From Breviolum minutum Mf 1.05b.01 (lineage: Eukaryota; Sar; Dinophyceae; Suessiales; Symbiodiniaceae), in NCBI GenBank assembly GCA_000507305.1, contig DF239346.1, forward strand, positions 120,443 to 184,442: a stretch of DNA of 64,000 nt. Direction: 5' to 3'. Shown here one piece after another: positions 13,638 to 25,779 of the stretch (position 1 is the first letter of the stretch; every line of letters begins with the position of its first letter). The position numbers were made by a program, and so were the translations under genes. The notes under the pieces are model-generated. The model made no database searches. It was not told where the DNA came from and was given only the letters and a program-made list of their open reading frames with translations.

Positions 13638-15586
13638 TCATCCTTTGCTTTTGTTCTTGGTGGGTGCTTTCATGACCTGGGTCAGGAAGTTGCGCATCCA
13701 AACATCTTCGTTCTCACCATGATCCACGCCCTCGTCCAAAACCTAGGCCCAAAAAACTGAGGACTCAGGTTGATGAAACAATATTCCAACACAGCAAGAG
13801 GAGGAGCTTAACAAATCTTAACAAGAGGCAATTTTTGCAACTTTCAAATGCAACGTCCAGGAACGATGCGGACGTCAGCTTTGGCATCTTGTAGACGAGC
13901 GTACGTTGCCTACCACATCCAAAGTTCATTTCTGTGGTCTTTAGATGTCTATATTACGTTGTGTCAGTATACATCATCCTGTAAAATCTGATAAACATGT
14001 AATCTCATGTTGCATCTACATGCATCTATATCATTCCTGCATCCATTTTCTCTCTGCTGCACAGCTCTCCATAATACGTGGTATCTCATGTCTGTGCTAA
14101 GAGGCCTTGACCCACTCGTGCCACTTCATGGTCGAGTCATCCAGGCCATTGTACCTGCGAACACATCGAAGGATTTCTTGACAAAGTGCATCGAAATTAT
14201 AGTCAGCGTCTACTCTTTTCAAACAGATTCAAACAGATTCAAACTGAACCAGGTTCTTCAGGTTCCTGATGTCCAGTCAATCAGTCAATCCCAACCAAAT
14301 ACAAATAATACATGTACAATCTATCAGACTATCAACTACAGGTATCAATAAAATTTCATGTTACGACTAGGATTGAAATGGCACTCGCCCAGCTGCTTGT
14401 TGGTTCAGGTCACACGAAGATTGGAATCTTCTTGGCAACCCACTTGGCATTGATCGGGGTACAGGTCAACAAATGACCCATGGTGCCTCAGACGAGCTGG
14501 GTGGGGCCATGAATGGATCCTTCTATGCCTCTATTTTGGTTCTTTTATCTTCTTGCCATGTCAACACAACCAGACTATATAAATTGTATATAAAAAATTG
14601 TACGTCTTGTCACAATCAACCTCATCTTTGCCAAGTATCCAATCACACCACCCAGTTCTCCTTCATAGGTCAACGCTGCATGTAAGGCCGTTCCACAACC
14701 TGCCCAACCCAACCGGCCATCCAGCGGAAATTTGCGACGGGAAAATTCGACCCAGCCTTGTGAGGCGCCGCCGAGAAATACATTTTTACCACCCACCTGG
14801 GATGGTCAGAAACTTTGGGGATGGCTGTATTTTTAACGGACCGTGTGTGCAAAAAATCCCAAAGATGACGAATCATGTCATGATATGTCAGTGATGATAT
14901 TTGTGGTTTATATATTGTGTTTGATTACATTGTACATCTGAGAAAAGGGGGCGCATCATGTCATCCTGAAAAAACTTTATCAAAACATACAGCCTTTCGT
15001 TGTGGCCAATTGGTCATCGCATTGGATTGTCTTATATCGTTTAATTCATTCATCCAAATGCATTATCCTGCATCCACGTTACTAGAGCTGCTTCGGCATC
15101 CAGTAAGGCATGTATCCTTGCCGTCGTCTCGTGAAGATCCTCCATAGATAACTCGTCCTCTTGGTCGCCCTGACAGTTCCACCCAACATGGTGATGCCAA
15201 AAATGCAGTGATGATAGGTGATACGAAAGGTGCCTCATGGTCTGTGATGTAGTCGTGCCACGAGTGGAGCATCTCACCCTGCATTCATTGAAGCGTCTGT
15301 TTTCTACAGGTGAAATACACAAAGATAGACAAGTGAGGAGACCAAGTTGGCCAATGAGAGGCTTCAATAGTGCTGCGCAACTGAAAAATGTATTCAATAT
15401 CATGGACTGACATCCTCTTGGATTCCTCCCAGGAGAAAAAACACGGACATGATGATGAACTATACTCACAAAATAAGTATAGATAGATCATGATGATCTA
15501 ATTGACCTTCCTCTTGAATCGACTCTATCACTGTTCCTGTCCTTGTAGCAAGTGATGGATCTCTTCGGAGCTGTTGGGAACACCAC
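13638..15586 (-). CDS. Acyl-protein thioesterase / phospholipase-carboxylesterase-like alpha/beta hydrolase
   Basis: Members of this family hydrolyse acyl thioesters or esters, for example removing palmitate from proteins. Exons in order: VVFPTAPKRSITCYK (15542-15586); GEMLHSWHDYITDHE (15234-15278); an acidic helix with DELSMEDLHETTARIHALLD (15089-15169); VGGKNVFLGGASQ (14757-14796); CGTALHAALTYEGELGGVIG (14632-14699); AKWVAKKIPIFV (ending 14414); YNGLDDSTMKWHEWVK (14106-14154); and a terminal exon with GVDHGENEDVWMRNFL and a TGA at 13638-13640. The catalytic triad is visible: Ser in GASQG, Asp in YNGLDD, His in GVDHGE. Junction phases agree at each join I could test. One exon may be missing between 14106 and 13742, and the N-terminal exon with the usual HG loop (15.6-16.18 kb) was not found. 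The substrate cannot be told from sequence. Confidence 0.8.
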
Positions 15587-16185
15587 CTTGGCCAGCAGGT
15601 GATTATGCAGATCAGCAGGTCACCATAATCCAAAGTCAACATCAGCACACCTTTCCACCCTTGCCGCCCAAAAAAAAGGGCACCTTCAAACCAGGGAAAG
15701 GTTCCAACTCCTCCTCCTGGCAGGGTTGCAACTTCGACAAAACTCAAAGTTGCTTGGAGACTCAACAAATAGACCTCGTCGTCAGACTTGGACTTGCTTT
15801 TTGCCTCGTCGCTTGGGGAACTGGATCCAAGTCGAGGGTTAAAGCATATATATGCATGCATGCATGTTGCAATAATGACACTAACTCGTATTTTCACCAA
15901 AGATGAAATCAGAGTTAAATGTTTAAAAGAACACCCAGATCTAGATCCGGCATGAAGGACTATTCATATTATGGATCTGCATGACGTGCATCGGTGTTGT
16001 GTTGATTTGGAGTGATTTCTACCACACCACTCACAAACTAGCTTGCTCGTCTCGTCAATGAAATCAAGAAATAAAAATGGCCTTTGTTACAGACCGCATG
16101 CTTGAACATATCTATCATTTGTTCCAGTCAAGTGTTGTCAACTTTCTCTTTCAAGCTTGCTCATTCCATTGGTTGGGCTGCATCG

Positions 16186-16253
16186 TTACCACGCCTTTTT
16201 CTTCTTCGGCTTGGGCCGATAGACATAGTGCGGTTCTTTCAAATAGTCATAGC
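16186..16253 (-). CDS. Terminal exon of an unidentified gene with a lysine-rich C-terminus
   Basis: After a CAG-G acceptor the exon reads YDYLKEPHYVYRPKPKKKKA, then W and TAA (16186-16188). The 68 nt fit two bases plus 22 codons. The basic PKPKKKK tail could be a nuclear or nucleic-acid contact. Candidate upstream exons of the same gene include the stretch at 16680-16840, where two frames are open (one reads SGMVGRWYIGDGIRLLVPVL), and 18302-18475. The protein is not recognised. Confidence 0.5.
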
Positions 16254-18301
16254 CTGAACATGTAAATCCTCAGTCGTTCCAAGGAAAAAACAATTTCACC
16301 TCTTGCAGCTCAACCCATCAAAGCCACTGCAAACAAGCTTCCATGAAGGTAGATAAGGCTTCGAGTGTGATCTTAGCGACAACGGAAAATAACGCGGTCC
16401 AGCAGCACATTTTCAAGGGTGTGCATGTTAGTGGATGATTTTGTGAATATCTTCATCCACCCAAGTCTCCGGTTGGAAGGAGACCATGGAACCAGTTTCA
16501 AGCTGAAATCCTGATTTGAGTGAAATCTTCAGGTTTCAAGTGTTGAATCGAACAGGAGACACTTTTCAGGTACCCTTTTTCTAAAAACCAGCATCCCCCG
16601 ATAAAATACAGTAATCGATGATGTGGTAGGCAAACCGATCAAATCATATTAGAATATATTAGATACATATTGGGTACACATCTTACTGTAACAGACTGTA
16701 ACCAATTCTTTCAGCCCTTTGACTCTTAGCCACCTGGCTATCTTTTTCAAGACCGGTACGAGGAGACGGATTCCATCCCCGATATACCAACGGCCAACCA
16801 TGCCACTGTCTGGTGGATACATCACTTGCTCTGTTGTAGCCAAGTTGATCCAGTCCCTTCCCAGCGTGGCTTGGTGGAGGTGAAATGTGTTTCTTCTACG
16901 GTTCTTGCAGGAAACTTCTAAAAATTGGAACCTGGAGATGGAACACCTGAAAGACCAGTCTTGAAGATATCACTTTCGCAGCTGAGCTGTTGAAGAACTC
17001 GATTCTCTAGAATTCACATTGTATAAATGATGACCTCATGGAAGGACAAGCAAATAAAGAAGATGAACACACCATCTAAATTTCTACTCCCTTCCTGAAC
17101 TTCAACACCCTCGTTCAATATCTACAGAATATCCGAATATCCAACATAGCCTACAGCATAGCCTGCATCATGGCACTCACAACCAGAGTCTACCAAGTTA
17201 CACCTGGCCTCTGTAAGCAGGCTTGTAATCCTTGCTCTGGTGCATCAGGACTCCACGATTCGAAGAACCAACCTCTTTCAGCAACCTGGCAATGTTGCCA
17301 AACGGAAACAGCGATAATTTGGTTGCAAACAATGGAAGGTTTCCAAACATTCAAAACACATTACTTTGTGATTCATATAACATCAACTTTCTCATTCCCG
17401 TGTTTTTTTGGCTTCACCTCGAAATGTTTAAAACAAACACATAAACACCATATCTGAATATATCTGCTTTCAATCACTTGGTCAGCTTGGTCAGCCAACC
17501 CTGTGCCCAACCTCCATGGCTGACAGCATACGCTGTCCCAACTCCTTCATGATCCTAAGAAAGACACATAAACAAATCACGCATGACTCATGACTCATGA
17601 CCATTCATGTCAAAACTTCCCACAACTAACATGTCAAACTTACAACTTGCATTTATGTGCATTTATGCTGATTTCATCTTGCTTTTCTTTATCTTTGTAA
17701 AATGTGTTCAATAGTCAGTGAATAGCACAAAAATTCAGCCTGAACATCCAAGCTGCTCAGTATCTCTTGCACTGTTGGCTTTTGGCAAGGAACCTCAGGG
17801 AACCGTCCCATCATACTGCGATGGGGTCCTAGGGAATGCTAATCATACTGGTACCTGGAGGGTTTTCTGACAATGGATTTCCCAGTGACCAACCCTACAG
17901 CCTATGGCCTTGGATCATTCACGAGGAAAACGCTGGATTTTTAGCGTGAGAATTGTTGAGCACCAAGCAGGGAAGGGCCAGGCTCCAGCTGCTCACCAAA
18001 TCCAAATGTTCATTGTCCTCAACGAGGAAAATCTTCGGTTTACAACTTGCCAATCTGTGGATTTTGGTGGAGCATTCCAAGGTTAAACATCCTAAAATGC
18101 GGACAACATAGCATAAAGTTGGGCCATATGTGTTCAAACTTGATTTTCTTTCTCAGGATTATGTTGGCAAGTGTTGGCAGTTTGTTACCATCACTGGCTG
18201 TGGATCGGATTCTTGTGGATCTTTTGAAAGGCTGTTTGCATTGATCGACACCTTTTATCAATTTTATTGAGCTACCCTTGTCCAAAAGGTTGTACAAGAT
18301 C

Positions 18302-18475
18302 AACCAAGTACTGTACAGTGACTGATCAATTTCATGAAGTTGGCAAGATCTGAACGCTTTCGAGGTGCTTCGCTCAAAAACGAGGCGGCATCTAAAAGCA
18401 TCTGTGCCGACTCTAGCGCTTTCTCCTTGGTATCAACATGGACTCTTCCAAAATGCATGGAATTCAACTGGCATC
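18302..18475 (-). CDS. Helical exon of an unidentified gene
   Basis: After CAG-G the frame reads CQLNSMHFGRVHVDTKEKAL, then ESAQMLLDAASFLSEAPRKR and SDLANFMKLI, and closes at a TGA near 18302. Its composition is strongly protein-like and helical. A GT donor near the end (ACA then GTACTT) would allow splicing onward. It is probably part of the gene ending at 16186, though other genes could intervene. No family is recognised. Confidence 0.42.
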
Positions 18476-19258
18476 CTGGCCCAACTGACGGACAAAATTA
18501 AAGTAAAAGCAATCATTCACGGCATTCCACGACTGTTTTGCCCATCTGAATGGTGTTGGCTAGACCATAAGTGAGGAGTCCTGGACAAGATGTTTAGTAT
18601 TTTGCAAAATCAAAATTCATCAAACATGCAATACACATTGAAAAGTTTCCCCTCAATTAATTCAAATGGCCTTCTCACCAAGAGGTACTTCTTCCCTACA
18701 TGCCGTTTTCCCACTGGCCGTCTTCCCACATCGAAGGTTTCTGAACTAATGTTACCGTCAAGCCTCAAATGATGATTTCAGTCTTAAAGTTCACATGCTA
18801 AACTGAAACCAACCAATTTGCTGTACCCAAATCCAAGAAAAAACAACTCAACAAAGTACCAGGAATCAACATAATTCAACCCACATCTCAATCAACTCCT
18901 TGAATCGAAGTGTCAGGAAATTGGATATGAGCTGGTGCCTCGATCAAAACATGACCATCTGAGAGCCACAAAGGTAATGCATCAGCATCTATGGAAACAT
19001 CGCCTCAGTTGGGCAACCATGAAGGACAAAAATGGATAATCCTCTGATAAACTCGACATCAAAACATCATAGTAAAAATACACAATAAACAAACAAAACA
19101 AACATCAACTCTTTCACTTGGAGTTTCAACTTTTCGAGTGTCGACTTTTCACTTGACTACTGTAACCCTTGAGGAATATGGCTAGAACGTTTGAACAGGT
19201 TCAATGTTCATCAACTAGGACTTATCAATGCATGTTTGCAAACATGCCAACAGAAAAT

Positions 19259-19853
19259 TCATGAAAATTCCAAACTCCAATTAGATGCCAGGCCACTTTG
19301 GTAAAGGACTTCTTGAGACTCTCCGACCTGTCCTTCTGGTAGCTGCAAGAAGCAAGCGCAACGGTCCTGGAAACGTTTCCGCAAAACAAATGGCGCTTGG
19401 ATTGCTATGGTCTTGGCATGTCTTTGGCAAGTCGTTGCCATCATGTCCTTATGACCTGGTGTGATGTTTACACAATGTTCAGAATTTTCAAGACAACATC
19501 CAGTCAAAACTCTTCCGACATCTTCCAACAAATCTAAAAGCTTGTGGGCCCTCACCCGCCCGGAATGTTTCCTGAAAATGGTGGTGTCTGACATGGTGGT
19601 TACCATTGGTTACCACTAACCCTACCATCTAACGAATGGCCTGTGTGAGTCCACCCTGACGCAAAGCAGCCACCAAACCAGCAGCCCGAGAAAGATCTTG
19701 AATCCTGGGCAAAGCTACACCCGTGACCTCAAGCGACTTGTTGCACATCTTGGTGTATAATTTCAAGTTGGGGTATGGCAACATGAATGAAATTTGGTTT
19801 AGGTTCAGCCTCTTGAAATCTCTTTCAGCCTTTGCTGCTTCTCCAAGTGACAC
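19259..19853 (-). CDS. Coding-like exons of an unidentified gene
   Basis: Two adjacent minus-strand open stretches look like coding sequence: 19259-19606 (contains RVRAHKLLDLLEDVGRVL and CFLQLPEGQVGESQEVLYQ) and 19629-19853 (contains AERDFKRLNLNQISFMLPYP and VTGVALPRIQDLSRAAGLVA). In part of the first, a second frame is also plausible, so exon limits and frame are uncertain. They lie downstream of the GH5-like exon at 20218-20363 and may belong to that gene. Confidence 0.3.
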
Positions 19854-20217
19854 ATTTCATCAGACTCACGGAACGCGCCAAGGATCTCAACCAATCTTCA
19901 TAAGGTTTTCCTTGTGTCACTAAGCCAATTGCACGAAACGACATTGTATGACATCGTGACACCAGCGGAATGTATAATAGCTTTCATAGCAGTCATCTAC
20001 CAGAAAAAACAAGTTGGAATGAAATATGCTCTTACAGATCAGACCCGAAATCCATTGCCGGTCCCGATTCAGATGCAACAAAAAACTGATGGATAGACCA
20101 TGGGAAAACCCAACCAAATCCAAAGTGTGATACGTGTGCAGTTCACATCGTGATAATCACATCAGCCTATTCCCGTTGGTGAACTGTTCAAACATGTCGG
20201 CCAATAAATTTCAGCTC

Positions 20218-20363
20218 CAGGATCCTGGAAGTGCAGGTACTTCAAGGATGATCTGCAAATTCAACGCTTCAGCCTTCAGCAAGTAGTCAGCCGCCGTGCT
20301 GTCAACTGCTTCGCTGCAGCCAGACCAATCTGGAAGGAGAAGCCGTACTGCATTCAAGCCAAC
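20218..20363 (-). CDS. Exon resembling glycoside hydrolase family 5 (beta-glucanase-like)
   Basis: After GAG-G the exon encodes VGLNAVRLLLPDWSGCSEAV, then DSTAADYLLKAEALNLQIIL and EVPALPGS. It ends in phase 2 at a GA donor; 146 nt equal 48 codons plus two bases. The pattern of a first strand GxNxVR, a helix, a second strand ending xxILxxx and then PGS matches the start of the GH5 TIM barrel found in exo-1,3-beta-glucanases. The histidine usually found just before the PGS loop is replaced here. Neighbouring exons that would carry the NEP acid motif were not found, so this is a family-level suggestion only. Confidence 0.4.
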
Positions 20364-20457
20364 CTCCTCATGCACACACAATCCATGCTATGCACATGCA
20401 ACATGTTGGCATCCTTCCGCCCAACCACTATCAAAAGTTTCATACAAATGTTCAGCG

Positions 20458-21045
20458 CTATGTAACCCAATGGCCACAAAGGAGTTTGCAATTTTGCTTG
20501 ATGCGGTTAAGTCCTTTTGATAATACAACTACTTGATGTTCCAACTCGGGGCAGGTATCATCTTTCAAGATCACATCAAGATCACTTATAGGGTTCTCTG
20601 CGATGCGTGTTGACAAAAAACATGAAAATTGCTTGACATGTTTTCTTTTGAGCCAAGCTACCCCAAAGGCACCAGGAACCCGTGAGATGCTTTCCAGCAC
20701 AGATGGATTCCCTTCTGTCGCAGATACCAATGCGCAGCGGACTCCACGATATGGGTCTCCAGAATGGAAGATCCCATGAAATGCCGTGAGAATTTGTCTC
20801 ATGTCTTCTACGGCATCATCTGATGAACCAGGATAATCAGGCCCAAAGGGTTCTTGTTCATCAGCTTCATCATCATCTTCATCGCCTTCCTCTCCATCTT
20901 CATCTTCATTTCCTTCCTCCTCTTCCTCCTCATTTGAATCCATCTGATTTGCTACCGTGTTGGCAGCATGCCATGCAACAGCCCACAGCAAATCCACTAT
21001 GCGCTCAAACAGCGCATGTGCCAGGGTTCCGTGAAGGTTTTCCAA
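20458..21045 (-). CDS. Large exon with an acidic repeat, unidentified protein
   Basis: This open stretch has three parts: a helical N-terminal segment (LHGTLAHALFERIVDLLWAV), a central run of Glu/Asp (roughly residues 35-65), and a mixed C-terminal part with DPYRGVRCALVSATEGNPSV and PISDLDVILKDDTCPELEHQ. Composition favours real coding sequence. The acidic run comes from a GAG/GAT-rich low-complexity tract. The upstream frame may extend a little beyond 21045. Function unknown. Confidence 0.45.
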   Translation of the reverse strand: MENLHGTLAHALFERIVDLLWAVAWHAANTVANQMDSNEEEEEEGNEDEDGEEGDEDDDEADEQEPFGPDYPGSSDDAVEDMRQILTAFHGIFHSGDPYRGVRCALVSATEGNPSVLESISRVPGAFGVAWLKRKHVKQFSCFLSTRIAENPISDLDVILKDDTCPELEHQVVVLSKGLNRIKQNCKLLCGHWVT

Positions 21046-21342
21046 GGTGCTATGAGCTGTTTCAAAATTCTTGTATGGTTGCCGTGCAGGCTTTTGAAGT
21101 TCAATGGTGCTTTTCCCATCCTCAACGCAGGATTCGGAACACTACCGTGTTAAGAATACATGAAGCATAAACAATGAAGAATAGCCTGGCCTTAAGAAAA
21201 CAAAACATGAGCCCAAAACTCGGCACAAATAGAAACACAACGAAGAAATAGTTGCACTACTTCAGATTGGGTGGCTGAGGAAAAGACTCTGGACGACAAT
21301 TCTACAACCGTCTACAACCAATACCCTGGCATTGTGATGTGT

Positions 21343-22871
21343 TTACATTGTCGCGCAAGATTGCTCCGCACAACTATACAACAGCCAATGGCCCCAGTGA
21401 CTCAGTTTGCCGAAAAAGAAAACATCCACCGGCAAAGTCTTCCCCAAAAATGGCAAATACCAAGCATCCTTCTCCACATAGATTCGCATCAACGCACAAT
21501 GTTCTGCCGCGCTTTTCACCAAAATTCTTACATTTTCCACCACGAGTCGACCACGTTGAGCACCTCTAGGCCCGCTAGCCCATGGCATTGCCTCAGTTAA
21601 ATGACTATGATATGCCATGACAAATGACGTATTCATAGCAAGATGAAGCTATCATTCTTTCACAGTCTGCAAAAATCTATAGTAATTCATAAATAAACTC
21701 CCAAAATCAGTTCAGCAACTTCGTATTTCAGAATTAGAAGGCATGAATCAATTTTTAAGGATTTGGGGCCGGGCCAAATATTTTTGGCCAAAGATGCCAT
21801 GACATTCCATGTCTCCAATGCTTCTTTGGCCAAGCTCTCGTGACTTTTTCGCCGTTCAGCCAAGGCCTCAGCCTCTTCGCCGTCCGGCAAGGTGGCGAGT
21901 GATACAGACCAGGACTCGTGCCAAGCGAAACGGAGCAATGCATGTGCAATTTCAAAGGGCATATGAGGCATTGATCCCTCCTTCAGGGTTGTGAACAAAA
22001 ACCTAGCAACAAAACATACGTTTAAAACAAGTCTTACAACAAAGAGTTCTATGATTACGTTTAAAACTTAAACAATTAAAGGAAACGTCCACTCCAAACA
22101 TCTACAAACTATACATAATATACTTCTATCTTGTCGTTGCTTTCTTAACAAACCTTGCTGATTATGCTCCTCATCCTCCGCATATCGGTCGTGTTCGGGA
22201 GCAGACGTCATTGCGCCCGCACCGGCACAGAAATGGGAAAGTGCTTTTTGTGTTGGACAATCCTAAACAATTGAGGACGGGTCAGAAAGACGGGACAGTT
22301 GCAATATGCAAGTGTATTTGTTTTGCATGGTAAATTTTGATCCTGGTTGACGTTGCAGCTGATTTCTTGTTCTGATTGCTTGGTGCTGCTGCTCTTGTTG
22401 TTCCTCGCTGCTGTTGAAACGGGTCCTCTAGACTCTGGACAGGTTCCCCCAACTCAGAAACAAAATAGGACAACACTAGAACTTCTGAGACTTCTGAGTC
22501 AAGACAACCTTTAAATTTCTTTGAGTTTCCAAAACTTTCCTTGGCCTTTGGCTCAAAATGCTGAAGGATATACCACTTCATTCCCAAGTCTTCCTTTGGT
22601 AACTTGAAAAAATATACAACGACTCCAACGACTCATCCAAAACTTAGGAAATCGGCCTTTCACAAACATCAACCAATGGACTGACCTCAGTCGACTTGGC
22701 ACATCTCAACATGTGACTTGGAAAAGTTTGACGATTTTCCATCCATTTGATAATTTGAAATCTTTTCATGACTGATTTATCGTTGTGATGTGAAAAGTTG
22801 GGGAATGATTTCAGATATGCTGAGGCTGTCTCCTTGTTTGGATCAGACTTCGGTACCTGGCGATTCAGCAT
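21343..22871 (-). CDS. Candidate upstream exons of the 20.5 kb gene or a neighbour
   Basis: Minus-strand open stretches with coding-like composition occur at about 21440-21620 (RLVVENVRILVKSAAEHCAL), 21780-21990 (EIAHALLRFAWHESWSVSLA, then an Ala/Glu-rich helix), 22330-22580 (LDSEVSEVLVLSYFVSELGE) and 22650-22865 (SAYLKSFPNFSHHNDKSVMK). Order and strand agree with one gene running into the acidic exon at 20458-21045, but I could not phase the joins and recognise no family. Confidence 0.3.
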
Positions 22872-22899
22872 ATCAAATGGCAGTGGCGACCCACAGTCG

Positions 22900-25700
22900 T
22901 GGTTGGAATACTGAAGATGGTCCCAATTTTTAATGGTCCCTTTGGTACCCTGATTTTGAGTCTAATATGTTTATAATTTTATACATGTATTTTCCCTAGA
23001 GATTTTCATATCCTCTTCCTGATTCGGTCATCTTGTTTGGCCCCCACTATTTCCAATCTGTCCAAAACTTCCCAAGGAAAACACATTCATTACACCCAAT
23101 CCTCAAAAAAGTCTTTTCCAAAAGTTTTGCGACCCCAATTCCAACACATCAAAACCGCCACCATGGCCTAATATTCTCGTTTCACCATAGGAACTAAACT
23201 GGTGTAGCTGACATCAACTTCGACACCTCTGGGACTCGGTCACCTTTACGAACGGCATCGTTCGCCTGGTTTTTTTTGGGCAAAGTTTTGACGACTTCAT
23301 TGACATGGAATGATTACTGTATCTTAAACTTCCAGAATCATCTTAGAACTTGCGTGATATACTGTAACCGTAACCATTCAATCAGGTCCAATAATTGTAC
23401 TATCAATCATGTATATCTCAAAATCATCTTCAGCACATCCCTTGCACAACTCTCACGGACTTGGTGGCCGTGCAACACCAAGCAGTGGTTTCAATCCAGT
23501 CGATAGATAAGAAAACATCTTCCCAAGTAGGGGGCAAAAATAAGACAATTTTGAAAGCCGGTAGATTGATCATACAATCACTGCTGGGCCTCTTTGAGAT
23601 GACGAAGGGTCAACTTGAGCTGTGCCTATAGCATGGTTGGAGCTTTATCAAAGGATCAAAACTGAACATCTCAAAAACAGCTTCAAAATCTTGAAAAAAA
23701 CCCAAGACACTTCAATCAATTTTCCACGGAACATGTGCAATTCTGTGACACCTACGAGTAACATGACATTGCTCGCCTTGGAGCAAATGGTGCCTTGCAC
23801 TTCGTGCATTCGGCGTTTTGCATCTGTCTGCACAGCTACCTTGGCCTGGAGGAATGTCAAGGTGTGGACCCTACATGCCAATGCACAGGTCAGTAAAGAA
23901 AACACAAGGAATAGGTTTATATGTGACGACTCAACTTTTACAGAAAAAATATGCATTTTGATCCTTCATATTCTATATTTTGATGACCACAAGGAAACGG
24001 ATTCCGTCAATGTCGCTGCACCTGTGGAGAAGACTCCACAGAACGAAGTGCCCAAAAGAAAAGATGCCCAAATGCAACATCGTTTCTGACCTTCGATGCA
24101 TCGATGCTGCACCAAATCTTTGTTTTCAATCACGGAAGAAAAACCATGTTGATTCTAGCATTGTTCAATAGATCAAGTATCCATCAAATGATCAACATCA
24201 AATTATCCAAAGAAACCAACAACTAACCAAAATCATCTTTGCCAAAAAAAACATGGAGCTGTAATCAACCACAAAACTCAAATCCATCCGAAAAGATTGA
24301 CATCAAAACTCCAAAATGAAAACATCTAAGGCCATGGCTGCATCTAAAACAAAATTCTCCCAAAGTAATTTTCGGCACTCCTGCGGACGAATCCATCAAC
24401 GGATCCGATGTCCCATGACGCGACGACTCAATGATGACAGCGGCTCCATGCAAGGTGCGTGCAGGATGACGTTGATGATTGGAACCACGAAGTCCAACAA
24501 CTCAGAGCGTTTTTTTTTTCAATGGATATGAGGCGTGAAAGAAATGCACGGTATATGGAAACAAAAAAAACGAAACCAAGGTGATGGCAGTGTCATTTTG
24601 GGCTGCCTCGGTACAAGTAAACAACATGAATTTCTGTTCATGGACAGACATCCCAACTGGTTGGCTTAAGCACATATTTGCCGACGACAAGTTTCCGCGA
24701 AAAAGGCGGGCGTCGTTAATGATCCGCTAAGGTCAGTGCCTTCAGAGACTTCAAAGCAGATACACATCGCATTGCGGTTGCCTCTGCGACAAAGATCGGA
24801 TGGGGGGGATCTTGATATGTTGTGTAGATGGTGTCTCTAGTTCATATTGTTGGCCACACACTGCTGTTAGAATCATTGGGCAACGTATTCAGTTCATGAT
24901 CATCCTCGGAATCATTTGGAATCATTGTGGAGGTGAGGAGATGTTTCGGAAAAGTCATCAGAATTGTGAGTGTGAGGTAGGGTTATGTTGGCTGAGTTAG
25001 AGGTTTCTGATGGTTTCTGTGCCGAAAAAACGACACCTTCCCAATTCCCCATCTTCTCACACGCTTGGATTGAAAACCCACCTGTACACCACCCGGCAAA
25101 CGCAAATGCCCCGCCGTGTCCTGCGTTTTCGAAGCGGAACTAATGTGCAATGCGGCAATGCATGTCAAAGTGAATTAAATGAGAAAACCAATAAGCCAAG
25201 CTGCCAAGCTGCCTCGTGAGCTTCACACCCGGGAAATGGCATGACGATGATAATGAAAATGAGACACATTTTGGAGATTTTGCAAAGGAAATGCCTGAAG
25301 TTTGAGAAGCTGTCGACTTTTATTGGACTGCTTGAGCACCTGGGATGAGCCAGGAGCTATCAAAAACTCCAGTCCTGCCGTGTCTGAGGATCTACCCAAA
25401 GTAATTCCACCAAGGCTTCGACAACCTTGTCAGCACAAATTTGGCTTGCCAGGAATTTCAGTAAACTCATGGTAAACTCATGGTAGTCCAATCTCAAATG
25501 AAACCCAAAACAAGCTGAGCGTTAGAAGTTTCCAAGTTGCTATCACATCCTGCCTTGGCTTCATTGTCTGTTTGCCTACCTTGCTGAAATCGTACCTCGG
25601 AGCAACACGCGGTTGATTGATAGCAAGAGATTGCAACAGTAATACAACTGGTATTGAAGAACGCAACATGTTCAGAGGTTGTTGAAGCATATCCAGGCTG
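22900..25700. other. Mostly unassigned sequence
   Basis: A weak coding-like minus-strand stretch occurs at about 23760-23880 (VHTLTFLQAKVAVQTDAKRR) and another at about 25490-25700. The rest, including 22930-23100 and 24180-25000, is AT-rich with stops in all frames. I see no recognisable gene. Confidence 0.35.
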
Positions 25701-25726
25701 TTTCTTTGATAATCACTCAGAGAAGC

Positions 25727-25779
25727 CTTTAGTGCTTTCAAGTTGCTCTAAAGTGGAAAGGAAGGGAGCTGCCATTGTC
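25727..25779 (-). CDS. Small phased exon of an unidentified gene
   Basis: After CAG-G the exon reads TMAAPFLSTLEQLESTK and ends in phase 1 at a GC donor. The 53 nt fit one base, 17 codons and one base. It lies within the gene that probably starts at 27438. No family is recognised. Confidence 0.35.
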
